From: Cinclus cinclus
Lineage: Eukaryota > Chordata > Aves > Passeriformes > Cinclidae
Direction: 5' to 3'
DNA length: 64,000 bases
NCBI RefSeq assembly: GCF_963662255.1
Contig: NC_085050.1
Coordinates: forward strand, 5,864,834-5,928,833
Part shown: piece by piece, positions 49,401 through 60,894 of the stretch
Position numbering within the stretch: position 1 is the first letter of the stretch
Layout: each line of letters opens with the position of its first letter
Notes under the pieces: generated by a model
Databases searched by the model: none
What the model was told of the DNA's origin: nothing
The model's input: only the letters and a program-made list of their open reading frames with translations
Translations under genes and position numbers: made by a program

Positions 49401-49617
49401 CCTGTTTTGGTATGGAAGTACTCCAGTTAGAGCAGAGATGATGAACAGAAACCATGGCAGCCAGAACCAGCCTACCAAAGTGATTTTACCCAGCCATGCA
49501 AAAACTGATGGGTTAGCCTGAGTGGGAGTATTTCTATTGATGTGGGGCAGTGGGAGGAGATGCTCAGCTGAGCCTGGTGAGGGTTGTGCAAATGTGGTTG
49601 TGTTGGTCTAGAAATAA
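46431..49617. other. Intergenic, nothing recognised
   Basis: C-rich run at 46730-46750, pyrimidine tract at 47.15 kb, AT-rich stretch at 48.1-48.25 kb. No exon recognised. Confidence 0.55.
47143..47190 (+). repeat. (CT)n/T-rich pyrimidine tract
   Basis: CTCTCTTTCTCTCTCTCTC followed by T runs; homopyrimidine for nearly 45 bp. Confidence 0.93.
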
Positions 49618-49905
49618 TATAATCATAGAATATCCTGAACTGGGGTGGACCCACAAGGACCATCGAAGCCCAGTTCCTGTCCCTGCACAGGAGAAGCCCA
49701 AAAATCACACGATATGCCTGACAGCATTATCCCAACATGCCTCAAACTCTGTCAGGCTTGTTGCTGTGGCTACTTTGCTGGGGAGCCTGTTCTAGTGCCC
49801 ACCTTCTGGGTGAAGTACATTTTCTTAATATCCAACCTAGACATCCCCTGACACAACTTCATGCTGTTCCTTCAGGTCCTAGTGGTTACATCCAAAATTG
49901 AAAGC
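49618..49905 (-). mobile_element. CR1 LINE 3' end (same broad group as copies A-C)
   Basis: Antisense CR1: in plus sense AATCATAGAATATCCTGAAC, GGTGGACCCACAAGGACCAT, CCCTGCACAGGAGAAGCCC, GGGGAGCCTGTTCTAGTGCC, TTCTTAATATCCAACCTAGA and ATGCTGTTCCTTCAGGTCC. Orientation is opposite to A-C. Confidence 0.88.
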
Positions 49906-51895
49906 CACTTTGAACTTAGTGTTCAAGGATAAAAATTGTAAGAAAAGGTCATATTAATCCCCTGAATCTCTACTGACCCTACCAAACATGAGCAACAGTA
50001 AACCCTCAAAAGAAAGGGATCTGGCTTTGTGGGGCAGATTATTCCACACATTTTTGAGCCTTCATAGACAGCCTTCACAGACTGCCTTTCAACCCCTGGC
50101 AACTTCAAGCGTTATATAGGTGGTGATACAAAACCTGGTTTGAAAACGTTTGGATTTAGAGGTGTCTGCAGAACAGAGCTCCTTGTGCAAGAAGGACTTG
50201 TCAGCTGCAAGGAGATTATTTAACAAGCAGGTAAACAGTGACTGCTGCTGAAAATCCTGTGCAGTACTTCAAACAAGTCTGGAAGTGTTGTCACATTTAT
50301 AAGAAGATCCTTTGGTATTCTTTGGTTTGGTATCAGCTTGGCCACTAAATTCTTTCAGCAACTGCTAGATCAGAATTAAGTGCAATGCTGATGCCCTTCA
50401 CCTACCACGACTGGCACCTTTGCAGTGGATGCAGTATGAGCAATGGGTGCAGTGCTTTACAGCCAGGCAATGTTTTGGTGTGTGATTTCTGATTACATAG
50501 GGCATCTGGGTCTAATATGGCATACAGTATCCATGAAAAACCCAAATATGTCCCCTTTACATAATGCATGTCATCTCTCCTTGTCCCTTTGTGGGTCATG
50601 GTCAGCTGAGCAGAGATGTCATCCTTTGTGGGGGCTGTGTTTCCAAGGCTCCTGCGCCCTCTCTTCCCAATACATGGAGCTGGGAATCAGTGCCAACTGA
50701 GAGCAAAGGCTTTGGCTCCACTGACCCCAGGGAGGTGATGGCACGAGGGTTGTTTTGCTTTTCCAGCATGAAAACAAACATCATTCCCTTGTTATCTTCA
50801 GAGAGAGAGATCTCTCAGGGAGGGGTGGAGTGAGGCAAGGTCAGCTCTGTACCTCAGCTGACATCACTGTGTGCCCGGCCATGAAAACCTGCACTACAGT
50901 GTTCAAACTCACATGTTTGCTACCCTTTGGTAAACATTTATCCTTCTTGTTGTTGTCAGGGTTGGTTGGTGGAGCTGGGCTGAGATGCAGGGGCAGTGGC
51001 AGGGGTGGCATTGCTGCTCCTCTTGCCTTGCTTGACCTCCCTGTGATTCAAAAGCACCCACACAGCCTCTTCAGAGTCTTGCTTACTTAAATCAGGCAAA
51101 CCAGTTTATTTTTTTAGCTTTTAGGGAGTATCGCTCTGCCATCACATACTGGAGGGTGGGGATAGCAGGGGATATTTAAGGAAAGTGAATTTGGGAATTT
51201 GTAAGTGAGCAACATGATCCCAAGGGTTAATATTTCCCTAACTGGGGGACAAAGAATACTGTGTGACCTCAAACCCCAATTGCAACTCAATGATGCTGTC
51301 CAGCTTGTGACTTATGTATTTGTAGCCAATTCCTTATCTATAACAGGCATTGAAAGGAAAAAAAAGGGTAAATAAAACCTATCAGCAGTATTGTATCGCT
51401 GACTCTCCCTGCAGACCTTGCTTTACTGATAATTATTAACTCTCTCAAACCGAGAGCTACTGCACAACTCATAACTAAAATATGATGGAATTTCTCAAAT
51501 TAAAAATGCTTGGTGAATGTTTCACTCTGCTCAAAGAAGGAAATGCCCACAGGGTTTCCTGTGTGTACTACGACAACCTGGGGTTGTCCTCATTGCTCTT
51601 GCTCAAAACCCAGATGGGAGAATTGCAGCATGGCCATCGCAAAACCAACTGTTCTCCCCTTAGGTCATCTTCTGAGGTTTTGGTTTTTTTTTCTTTTTTT
51701 CCTACTGCCTTCCATTTCCCTTTTTCTCACTGTTTTCTCTGGCTGGGCCACACACATGAGGTCCAGTTGCTTGCTGGTTCTTGAAAGCAAATGCATTTTA
51801 AACCCAATCCTTTGACATGAGTGCAAACAGCCCTGGAGCATTTCTCACAGTCAGGGAGCTCGGCCCCTCTCCCCATTATAAGCTAAAAAGATGTT
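49906..51895. other. Intergenic, nothing recognised
   Basis: Unique sequence downstream of the candidate ATOH8 3' end. No gene, RNA or repeat recognised. Confidence 0.55.
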
Positions 51896-51981
51896 TTTAT
51901 TGTATATAATAAAAGACATCATTAAAAAAAACTGTGCTTTAATAAAGAAATACAAATGACAATCTAAAAATGTATTTTATT
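51896..51981 (-). terminator. Two candidate polyadenylation signals (AATAAA, minus strand)
   Basis: AATAAA reads on the minus strand at 51981-51976 and at 51901-51896, inside an AT-rich block (51885-51985) of unusually low GC compared with its flanks. They lie in the right direction and at a sensible distance for the end of an ATOH8 3' UTR starting at 53624. AATAAA is common in AT-rich DNA, so alone this is weak evidence. Plus-strand AATAAA also occurs in the same block. Confidence 0.3.
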
Positions 51982-52374
51982 GGGCTGCTAATAATGACCA
52001 GCGGTGAGAGTGGAGGGGGGAGAAATATAATGAGCTCCTGGGAGGGGATTTGGACACAGCTGTCCCACGTGTCCCAGAAATCTGGTAGAAGACATCTCGA
52101 GCTCACTGGGAGCCAGGGGACTTGGCACTGAGCAGCCTGGCACCCCAGACTCAGACCCTGCTCTGGCGAGCTCAGGCTTTGCACAGCAGCTCCCCAGCTC
52201 AGGGCTCACCAGCCAATTGCTCAGCTCGGGAAATAAACAGGCAGGCACTGAGGAGTTCAAGTTTCATATATTCATGTCAGTAAAACAGAGACCATTCCCT
52301 CCCTTACCCAGTGATTCTTGCCTGTCCCATCCCCTCGCCCGCCCCAGTGCCTGGTGATGCCTGGCCAGACCCAC

Positions 52375-52445
52375 ACTGGAGTAAGTCAACACACGGGAAC
52401 CTGATTCACACTGAAGTAGCCAGGATGTGAATCTGGCCTCACAAA
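52375..52445. repeat. Possible further copy of the palindromic ancient repeat
   Basis: ACTGGAGTAAGTCA, GATTCACACTGAAGTAGCC and AGGATGTGAATCTGGCC follow the same motif vocabulary as the inverted repeat at 39.6 kb (ACTGGAGTAA, GATTTACACTG, AATCTGGCC). Arms are too decayed to fold perfectly. If the candidate ATOH8 last exon is correct, this piece lies in its 3' UTR. Confidence 0.35.
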
Positions 52446-53281
52446 AATATTTCCCTTTGAGATTAACAAAACATGTTAATCTTCTTGGTTTGGAAACTCC
52501 TATTTTTTTTTTTTACTTGAACACAGAGCTCTGTCCCTCCATCATTAGCAGATGTCCTGCATACGAACTGCATTAGCTATAAAGTCTGCTTACTCCAAGC
52601 AAATGTTTCTCCATCTCTTCTCTTTTTTTTTTTTTTTTTTTACTTCAATTTGAAGTGAAAGGTACAGTATAGGATTCAAATGCTTTTGCATTACACGGGT
52701 TTCTGACCACTTGAAAAACCCCATGGAAAAAATGACTTTGCAAACCTGAAACACCGTCTGAATAATTTTGCTGCACTTCTTGCTGCCTGGCTGAACTTTC
52801 TTATGATTTCCTTTTTTTTTTTCTCTCTCTCTCTCTTTGCTTTACATGGCACTTTGCTTTAGCTTGTTTAATTCTATATCTTTATTAAAAAATAAATTTG
52901 TAGCTCCTGTTTCAGCTCTCACATCATGTCAGTATTTCTACTCTCTGGATGTGTCGCACAGGCAGGAACATCAGGAAATTGCCCAAAAGGCAGAACTACA
53001 GAGTAGCTCAAAGGAAGAAGCAAACCTGAATGCCAAAGCATGGCTTGGTGCTGTCCCAGCTCTTGCCCACACCAAATTTTGGCTCCAAGGTTGCAGGCAG
53101 GGAAGTGCAGGCTGAAGAAATAAGAGGTAACTCACAGAAGGATACAGAAATTGGGCTTGGTCACCGACAGCTGGCTGGCCTGTTTGCCATGATCTGAATG
53201 GCACCTCTGACTTCTCTTTGGCTCAAAGATTTAACATTAAGGCAAAAATAAGACACAGTGTAGAAGCTCCATCAAATCTTT

Positions 53282-53310
53282 GGCACAACAGCAACAACAA
53301 CAACAACAAA
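53282..53310 (+). repeat. Short (CAA)n/(ACA)n run
   Basis: CACAACAGCAACAACAACAA-type trinucleotide run, about six perfect CAA units. Confidence 0.85.
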
Positions 53311-56300
53311 TTACTGTACACATGAGCTCAGAGGGTAACATTTCCCAGTTAAGCAAAGGGAAAAGTGCTAAATAAATTGCACGTACTAAAAGGTGGCTGG
53401 CTTAACAACAATAAGAAGCATCCCTGTCCTTTTTGTTTTTTCTTTTCCTTTTTTTCCTTTCTGTTCCAGAGATTAAGAAAGTTCCTCGGCCAATCATCAT
53501 CTCCAGTAGGGGTTTCTGCAAAAAAGCTGCTTTCAGTCTTCATCTGGATCGTGCAACCTTTGCCAAGACCAGATGTAACTGTGGTTGGAAGCTCTTCAGA
53601 ATCCTCCCTTCCTGGTTATTACTCCTGGAAAGAGAAGGATGCACCATGAGAACAGTGAACATGTGGTGTCCCGGTGACTCCTTGCATGGATGGTCACTGA
53701 AGCACGCGGGAACATCCTTGGGGAATGCTGGCCACAGATTTGCAATTTTTAAGAGTTGGGCTCACAGTGGAACCATCTGTAGGTGCCACAATGGAGGCCA
53801 GAGCCTTCACAGAGGAGAGGGAGCGGCAGAGAGGAAGAGGAAGGCTTGGGGAAGAAAAGCAACATAGTAATTTGGTGTTGGGTCGAACTCCTGCCACGGG
53901 ACAAAAAAAAAAAATTAGAAGTGATGGAAAATACCTGCTATTTTCAGTTCAGGAGCTGATCTCAGAAAGTAAAGGAGTTGCAACTAGATGTGTTTATGCA
54001 GGAGATTCCCTTCCACATTTTAGTTGCATTGAGTTTTCTGCAGGCATGGCTGCTCAGTCTGTGGGACTGCAACAGGTCCAATAGGTCCTATGTGTGCCTG
54101 TGCATTCCCTGTGAGTCACAGCTGTGGCAGACACTTGGGAAATTACACTGGGCTACAGAATATTATGGCCAGGTCCATAGGAAAACAGTCAACTCCATAC
54201 CATGGCAGCTTTAGACAAGGAAAATCTCATCTAAACCCCCTTCAGCATTAAAATAAGCCGCACAAATATCCCACAAACAATCGTTAGCATAGTTCAAAAC
54301 AGAGGAAAATCCTCAGGGCATGAGGATTTCATGAGATCACATCTCCATTGTCCAAACTGCCTTCATCACGTGGGCTCTAAATCCTCCTTTAAATAACTTG
54401 GGAATTAGAAACTTGGAAATGAGATCACATTTAGCTAGTGCCAGTGTTTCTTGCTTTTTGCCAGTGGGTTTAAGAACCTTTTAGCCTGCAGTACAGCTTC
54501 TGAAAGTCCTCTGGACACAGTCACCAATTCCCTGGACAGGTCAGCCATCTTTCTGTCAGTCTTAACAAGGTCAAACTCCTTAAAGCCTGGCCTGAAAAAC
54601 TTTCTTCCCCAGTCTGGTTTGTTTCTGTACTGCCTCTCCTTTTCCATCACTGGACATTTTAACACCAGGGTATAAAATACTAGTAACCTACTGGTATTTA
54701 TTTGATTTATGACTATCATTAGTCCAGCTGCTGTGAGATCAACGATTACAGCTGATCATCCACGACAAGCCAAGAGACAGTGCAACCTAAAATCCACCTT
54801 TTCACCCCCTCCTGTCAAGTGCAGACCTGGGGAAGCTCAGGACTGCTCCAGGACCATCAAGGTTTCTCTTGATAAGAATATTTCACTAAAAGCACCCAGG
54901 TCATCCTCCATGCAATAAATGCTGGTGTCTGCCAGACCCCAGATTATTGGAGTCGTCTCTGGACAATCCTATCCAGCACCATTCAGAGAAGATGTAGAAA
55001 CTATTGCCCTAATTCAAAGCCTTATTGGGGATTTTGAATAAATGAGGTTTAGGTGGGAGAATGAAAAACAGCCTTGTGTATTGCCAATGTTTCTGTTGGG
55101 AGTTTTCAATGATATGTAGTATATATTAATAATCTGTAATAGAAAAGTGGGTTGTTTAATTTATCCCACATTTACCTGTGGAAAGAAAATGTAAAAGAAG
55201 AGAAGCAATGACTGCTGTCATTAATATTAAAAGACAGCAGAGATCAAAAGCATTTGTGGGGTTGGGGAAGCAGGATGGCTTTAGGAAGAGGAGTCTCAGG
55301 GTCAGGTCTCTGCTCTGAAGTCTCTGCAATTGAGCAAGATCACTCATGGAGGGACAAGAGGGAATATGCACAAACCAGGCAAGGGCAGGTAAGGGCATTT
55401 GTGCTGTACCTTCCAGACACAGGAAATGGAAAGGGAGATGGAGAGATCCCCCTGCAACATGATGGAGATACTCAGCACACCTCACTGGCACCACTCAATT
55501 GGTCCCCAGGCACTGCCCAATGCTTGGCCATGGGTTATGTTTGGTGGGAAGAGGCTCTTTTATTTCCCCCTCCACCCTTTTTCACTCCAGCCAGGAGCTC
55601 TGAAGACAGATTTATGAGCCTGGGTCTGCTTTAAACTAATAACATCAGAACTCCCATGGCTCTTGAATTTGACAACTGGCCCAATGACCTTGGTGAGTTT
55701 GCAGCATCCCGGAGCATTTCAATCTCTATAAATCAAAGCACTTCTGGAATTGAGTCAGACTTTGTTCCAGGGCTTCTCCTGTCTCTTCTACTCATATTTT
55801 CCTTTTGCTGCAGTTATCCAATATCTGTGGGGTGGACCATACCCTATTCTTGGCAACACCCTCGCTACAAAGGGGGTGGACCCTCTGCTGGGATCCTGCT
55901 CCCACCATGGGAGCAAATCCCTGGTCTCTCTTTGTGTGCTGTGACATACGCTGATGCTCCAAAAAAGCAATCCCCTTAATGCAAAGGAGCTTTTGGGGTG
56001 CTGTGATGCAACAGGGCAGTCCCAAACCACGTCCTTTTGTAAGGAAAAGCTTTGGGCCCTGCTCTTTTTGGTACTGATGCTCAATGGGCCAATGCAGGGT
56101 GTGCAGTGCCCTAGGGCATGCTCTTGGGGTAGCTGCTGCTGCCTCCCTGTCCACAGTTTGGTGATCTGGTTCAAGAACTTGTCATGAGCCTTAGCACCTG
56201 TGCCCCACCTGCAATCCTTGTTTTGGGCTGCAGGAACATACAAGACACAAGTGATAAACAAAAGAATCTCACTATGCTCTCACTGCCTTGTTTTCAAGCA

Positions 56301-56799
56301 GGTTGCTGGGTGGATAATCCTTCAGCCAGCATGCAGCAGGGATAACTCATGGCTGGGCAGACCCAGGTCCCTCTGTCCCCCCAGGGATGCTGTGCCATGG
56401 CAGATGGACAGATGGACAGGCAGCTGGGAGCAGGTCACTGCTCTCCTGTGGTCCAGCTCCTCCCTGGAGGAGGCTGGTGGCCATGCAGATCAGACTGGCT
56501 GGCTGCCCCCTCTCACCAGCATGTCCTAGCAGGGAAATGAAGCTATTTTTAAAAAGGAACCTCTGCTAAGTCAAACTGCACTGGGAAAGGGAGGTCGAAT
56601 CTCATTATGAGACCCCCTCCGCCCCACACAGGATGGGAAGCCACGAGGAAGAAATGCCAGGCAGATCATCAAGGTTTTACTGTGCTGGCTCTGAATGGTT
56701 CTGATAATCAATATCAGATGATCAATAACAGCAAGATCCTGCAGCTAGGATCATCTGCACAAAACAGGGGGTGGGAGCTGTGGCTTTATTTCGGGGCTT

Positions 56800-57330
56800 T
56801 GTCTAAATAAATCACGAGCCATGATACAGCGTTATCAAAAAAATATGCTCCAAGCAAATGGTTTCAGTGCTGTACAAATCAAGTCTGCCACTATCATTTC
56901 TCTTTTATAATGTAAACCCTTAACTTGTTCACTTCTGCAAGTGAGGCTTGCAGAATGCCCTCCCTCCAATTTTTTTCAGTGGGAGTGTTACCTGCAGCAG
57001 GAGCTCTGCTTTTAGCAGAGTAGCAATGAGGGGGCATCAAGGCATGGCACACCACAATAGCTATTTTTCATAATGCAATAATTACATGCATAATGTCAGC
57101 CCTTTTAGTGCAGCAGGCTGCAACAGAGAAGCTTTTCATTCCATATACGTTTCTATATCATTTAATTATCTGGGAGAATATATATACAGCGTATTTTTAA
57201 TTTTTAATTCCTTGCGTCTGTGCTCATCCACACACAGGCACAAAAACAAGAAACTAAATTCCAGCCGAAAACTTTTATTGAGCTCCAACTGCTCGCCTGT
57301 TATTCATAACCCAGTTTCCTCTCTCACAAA
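56800..57330. promoter_or_regulatory. Candidate conserved element within the ATOH8 locus
   Basis: AT-rich sequence with AAATAAATCACG, AGCTATTTTTCATAATG (MEF2-like), GCAATAATTACATGC, CATTTAATTATCTGG and TTATTCATAAC motifs, directly upstream of the 57.4 kb CpG-rich patch. No exon signals. Might be an intronic enhancer of ATOH8. Confidence 0.3.
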
Positions 57331-57346
57331 GAGACCTTTCGCATGG

Positions 57347-57410
57347 TTTGTTTTTTTTTTTATTTTTTTTTAATGTGTGTGTGTTTCTTTTTTTTTTTTT
57401 TTTTTTTTCC
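57347..57410. repeat. T-rich tracts
   Basis: Two long T runs (57350-57370 and 57388-57408) separated by AATGTGTGTGTGTTTC. Confidence 0.95.
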
Positions 57411-57419
57411 TTCTGCCTC

Positions 57420-57685
57420 GCTAACAGCTGCTCGCAGTGTTGTATCCTGAGTGATGATGAGGTTCTGAAAGTGTTTTTTTGGAACAGATGGCCAGGAGAG
57501 AGCTGGGGAATGTGCCAGCAGCGAGCTGGGGAATGCGCCAAGTCCTGCAGTGACTGAGTACTCCGGGTTCCAGCTCGCGTGCCTTTCCCCTGCCCTCTGC
57601 CCCAAGTGGCGCCAGCAGGACTTCCCAGCTCGCGCTCCGAACATCTGGAGTCTGCGACTGCCAGAAGAGCCGGCACGGGGGGGAG
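57420..57685. promoter_or_regulatory. CpG-rich patch inside the ATOH8 locus
   Basis: About 250 bp with elevated GC and CpG (GCTCGC, GCGAGC, TGCGCC, CTCCGGG, CTCGCG, GGCGCC, CTCGCGCTCCG, GCCGGCACGG), containing E-boxes (CAGCTG at 57426, CATCTGG at 57643) that bHLH factors could bind. It is flanked by T-rich (57350-57408) and GA/A-rich (57694-57730) tracts. No TATA box or convincing coding exon is visible. It is most simply an intronic enhancer or minor CpG island. Confidence 0.3.
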
Positions 57686-57693
57686 GATGAAGC

Positions 57694-57730
57694 AGAGAGA
57701 GAGAGAGAGAGAGAGAGAAAAAAAAAAAAA
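57694..57730 (+). repeat. (GA)n then poly-A tract
   Basis: About 12 GA units run directly into a 13-A stretch. It creates low-complexity frames on both strands. Confidence 0.97.
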
Positions 57731-60103
57731 GAATCCCTCACCCGTCCCTCCCTGCTCCGGCTGAGCTCCCATGGCTGCGATGTTGCTGCCTAGCACGGGG
57801 GCTGGACAAAAGGAACAAGGGGAAGGGGAAGAGAAGGAGCCTTGCCGTAGGGGTTTGGGGTTTTTGGGTGCTGGCTGTGCTGTGAGGGGTGTTCGGTTGC
57901 TGCTCGGTGTAGACAGAGCGGCTGTGGTTGTGCTGATTGCTGGGGAAATGAGTTCTGCCCCACAGCTTTGGGGCCAGATTCTGTGGGGACAGGGGTCTGG
58001 GGGGCTGTGATGCACAGGTCTGCATCCCTGCTGTCAGTCTCCAGGGAGAGCCCCCAGCCATGCACCCCACAGCCTTATGCTGACCCTGAGCTGCTTTCCT
58101 GCAGGGCACCAGAATTCAGCCCTGTGGGGGAGAAGCTGGAAATAAGAGACTGTGGGACCAGCAAGCTGGACCCCAAACATTACAGAATCCCTGTGAGGCT
58201 TTCAGATGACCCCTGGCCACTGAGGATCATACGCCATGCAGAAACAGGGTACCTTGGGGGTAAGGAACACTTGGACTTCCCTTTCCTTTGCTCCTGCACC
58301 CTCTGTGCTGATGGAGGATACTCCTGGCTGGAACTGAAGGTCCCCCTCCCCTTTTTCCAGGACATCAGTGTGGCCCCAGCAGGACTTGGGGATCTGCTGA
58401 GGGTGTTGCAACCCAGATCTCCAGCATGGTGCAACTCTTGGGTGCACAGTTAAGGACAAGGCTTAGTCCAGATCATTTGTATAACCAAGCAAGAGGCAGC
58501 CTTAAAGAATGAAAACTATCATCAGAATTCACCCCCCCACCCCCCAGTCAGCTTTTTTTCTTCTTTTTTAAATAAAGGCATCTGAAGCCTCCTTTGTTGC
58601 TTATAAATGAGATCTCCCGTCACCAAACACCCTTGGCCAAGTCTCAATTGCAAGAACTAAAATCACCTTATAACTGTAATTAGGACAGAGAAGGGCATTT
58701 TTTTTTCCTAGTCAGCTTTGAAAGACTAAAGCTAACTTTTCTAATTAACAAATTTGGAATAGAAAGGGGGGGATAAAATGACTCGGTAAATTTCCTATTG
58801 CAACTGCAAAATCTGAGCAACAACCTAATGTTAGGGACACAGTATATTTCACCCCCAAAACAAAGCAAAAAGCCATGAACAATCCAGCAAATGCAACATC
58901 TGGAGTCCCTGCCTGCCAAAACAAACTCCAACCAGCTACTTTTTTGTGTGAAAAGCTCACGGTGCCACAGCACATCACAACCAGAGAGCTGAGAGCACAA
59001 GAGGCAGACACACAATAAAATGGAGATGACAGGAGATAAGTGTGTTGTGGACCTAACGTGGAGCTCAAGGATCACTGCCATTTTTTCAAGAGAGAGTATA
59101 AAAGGAAACTCCAAAAAACAATAACAAAATAACAACCACCCCAAAGTCGATAATTCAGAGGAACTGCTCAGTGAGTAGTGGTTTCAGAGACCTGATTAAA
59201 AACACACAGAGCTCGCAAAAACGTGCCGATTTCAACATTAACAAGGGCGCGGCAATTTCGGGCCAAGCCATTGTATCCTCATCCAGCTGCCCGTGTGAGA
59301 CCCCCCAGGAGTGACATCCCTTCACACCACCTGACATCCAGAGCTTGGATGGTCTCTGCACAGCCATCCCACATCTGTAATTTCCCTCTGAGAACAGCCT
59401 TTTCGTCCCGTGGGCTCATGATTTCCTTGGCTCAAGGAGAAAGGTCCTCCCAACCCAGGCTTTGCATCCCTACTCCTGTCTGCTGGGAACTACCAGACTT
59501 ACTTAGTGGTACTTGATGGTTTTGGCTTCATCAGCAGCTGTATGTGCTCTTGCCATGACCTGAGCAAATACTGCTAGAAATAAAACTGTATTTGTCATCC
59601 ATAAGCGAATCTAAACTTGCAGCAGAGCTATGATTTTCAACAAGGAAAGCAAGGCAGAGCAAGGATTAAGACCCCACCTTGGGTACCAAGCCTGACTTTC
59701 TTTTCTGAGAGGGCTTTTGGAGAAGGGTTAGGGTGGGTGCCCTTCAAGAACCTGGGGAAAGGCAGATTTTCTCCTGGTGATGCTGTTTCTGTGGGCTGGT
59801 GGTGCCTGGGAGGCAGGAGGTGCCCTGCTAGAGTTGCATTGTTCAGGTACCCTGAATGGGCTTGGGGCTGTTCTCTGCTCTGGAGAGAACTTTAGCGAGT
59901 AAACACCGTAAATGGAAGGCTTTTAATTCTTAATTTATTTTTTAAATTAAGGATGCGACCAGCCCTAACCCTCAGATGTGAACACCCCGGGATTTGGAGC
60001 CATTTAAAATCTGGCTCCTTGTTTTCTGTCTTTAAGCCTGTATTGGTTTACATTATGTCAAGACAACGGGTCTCAGCCCACTGGGCACCCAAAGCCTGAA
60101 GAG

Positions 60104-60337
60104 CAGCCCAGAAATGTGCTGAAGCCCCATGAAGGATGCTCATTCTCCTTTCCCTCCATTTTGACTTTGGGAGGGGACCCAAAACCTAACTAGCAATCTG
60201 CTAAAGCCTCACAAAATATGCTCATCCCCTTCTTGACGTGGAGAGGGGTCCCGAGACCCAACCAGCAACCAGCTGAAGCCCCACAAATGATGTTTTTCTT
60301 TCCCATCTTAACTTGGACAGGAGAGCCAAGAACCATA
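60104..60337. repeat. Three-copy imperfect tandem repeat (72-88 bp unit)
   Basis: Three successive units (60104-60191, 60192-60263, 60264-60337), each with the order AGC-A-(C/T)-TGCTAAAGCC or AGCTGAAGCCCCA, then (A)ATGCTCAT or ATGTTTTT, a TTTCCC/CCCTTC pyrimidine stretch, (GACT/ACTT)GG(G/A), and GAGGGG(AC/TC)CC-type ends. Units differ by substitutions and small indels, so it is an old minisatellite. Frames show repeated VKMGKK/VKKG blocks on the minus strand but no known domain. Confidence 0.7.
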
Positions 60338-60894
60338 CCCAGGGTCCATAGCACCACTTCAGTGTCTGCGGGACACCACTGCCTGTGGCACTGCAGACCC
60401 CAGAGTGAACCCCCAATTCCGGGCTGTGCCCAGGAGCTCCCCCACACCTCCCAGTCCCAGGCAGTGCCGTCAGCTGTGGGCAAGCAATGCCGCGTCTCCG
60501 CCTGGCACCGCGGCTCCGTGGGCATAAATACAGCCCGTGACAGCCAGAGGAAGGAACAGGGAGTGTGCTATTGTGTTTATTTATAAACTGGATTGCTGCA
60601 GGATGATTTGTTGGGCTAAAGAGGAGGAAAAGTGAGGAAACCTGCCTGAATCAGAGGCAGATCTTAACAACACCGGGGAAGGAGCCTGCTCCCCAGCTTA
60701 GCTGCCCATTCATCCATTAAAATCCTGCTGATTTATTATCCCGCCTGACAAGCAAGCTCAGAGAGCAGGGGGAAGTTCAATTCAAGTTTACAAAACTCTT
60801 TTGTCATAAAAGCCTGAACAAAGACATCAATCACTCCTTTAATTCACCCATGTCACTCTCTGAGAGGAAAACTGGCAGAACGCTCTGCTTCCTC

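Larger units (their letters stand above)
51945..53624 (-). other. ATOH8: Candidate ATOH8 last exon (one codon plus stop, then 3' UTR)
   Basis: Exon 2 ends in phase 0 after AAG, so the next exon should begin with a final codon and a stop. On the minus strand at 53638-53625 there is a strong acceptor (CCTTCTCTTTCCAG), directly followed by GAG TAA at 53624-53619, which would add Glu and terminate. Downstream on the same strand there is no reading frame but long AT-rich, motif-dense sequence, then AATAAA signals at 51976-51981 and 51896-51901. This would give a 3' UTR of about 1.7 kb and an intron of 7.9 kb. The boundary at 51945 is only the expected cleavage distance below the first signal. Other acceptor-plus-stop combinations occur by chance (for example near 60829), so this is an inference. 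Confidence 0.33.

Noticed and set aside
57275..58015. 246-codon minus-strand frame
   Set aside because: Crosses poly-A, GA and GC-rich tracts, giving K-, S/L- and P/A-rich segments; no domain, overlapping frames on both strands.
58680..59144. 154-codon minus-strand hydrophobic, Cys-rich frame in the ATOH8 locus
   Set aside because: No recognisable domain, AT-rich low-constraint sequence and no convincing promoter or splice sites; treated as chance.
60820..60840. Alternative ATOH8 last exon (AG then GAG TGA on the minus strand at 60834-60829)
   Set aside because: Upstream sequence lacks a pyrimidine tract (GTGAATTAAAG), so the acceptor is poor compared with 53625.
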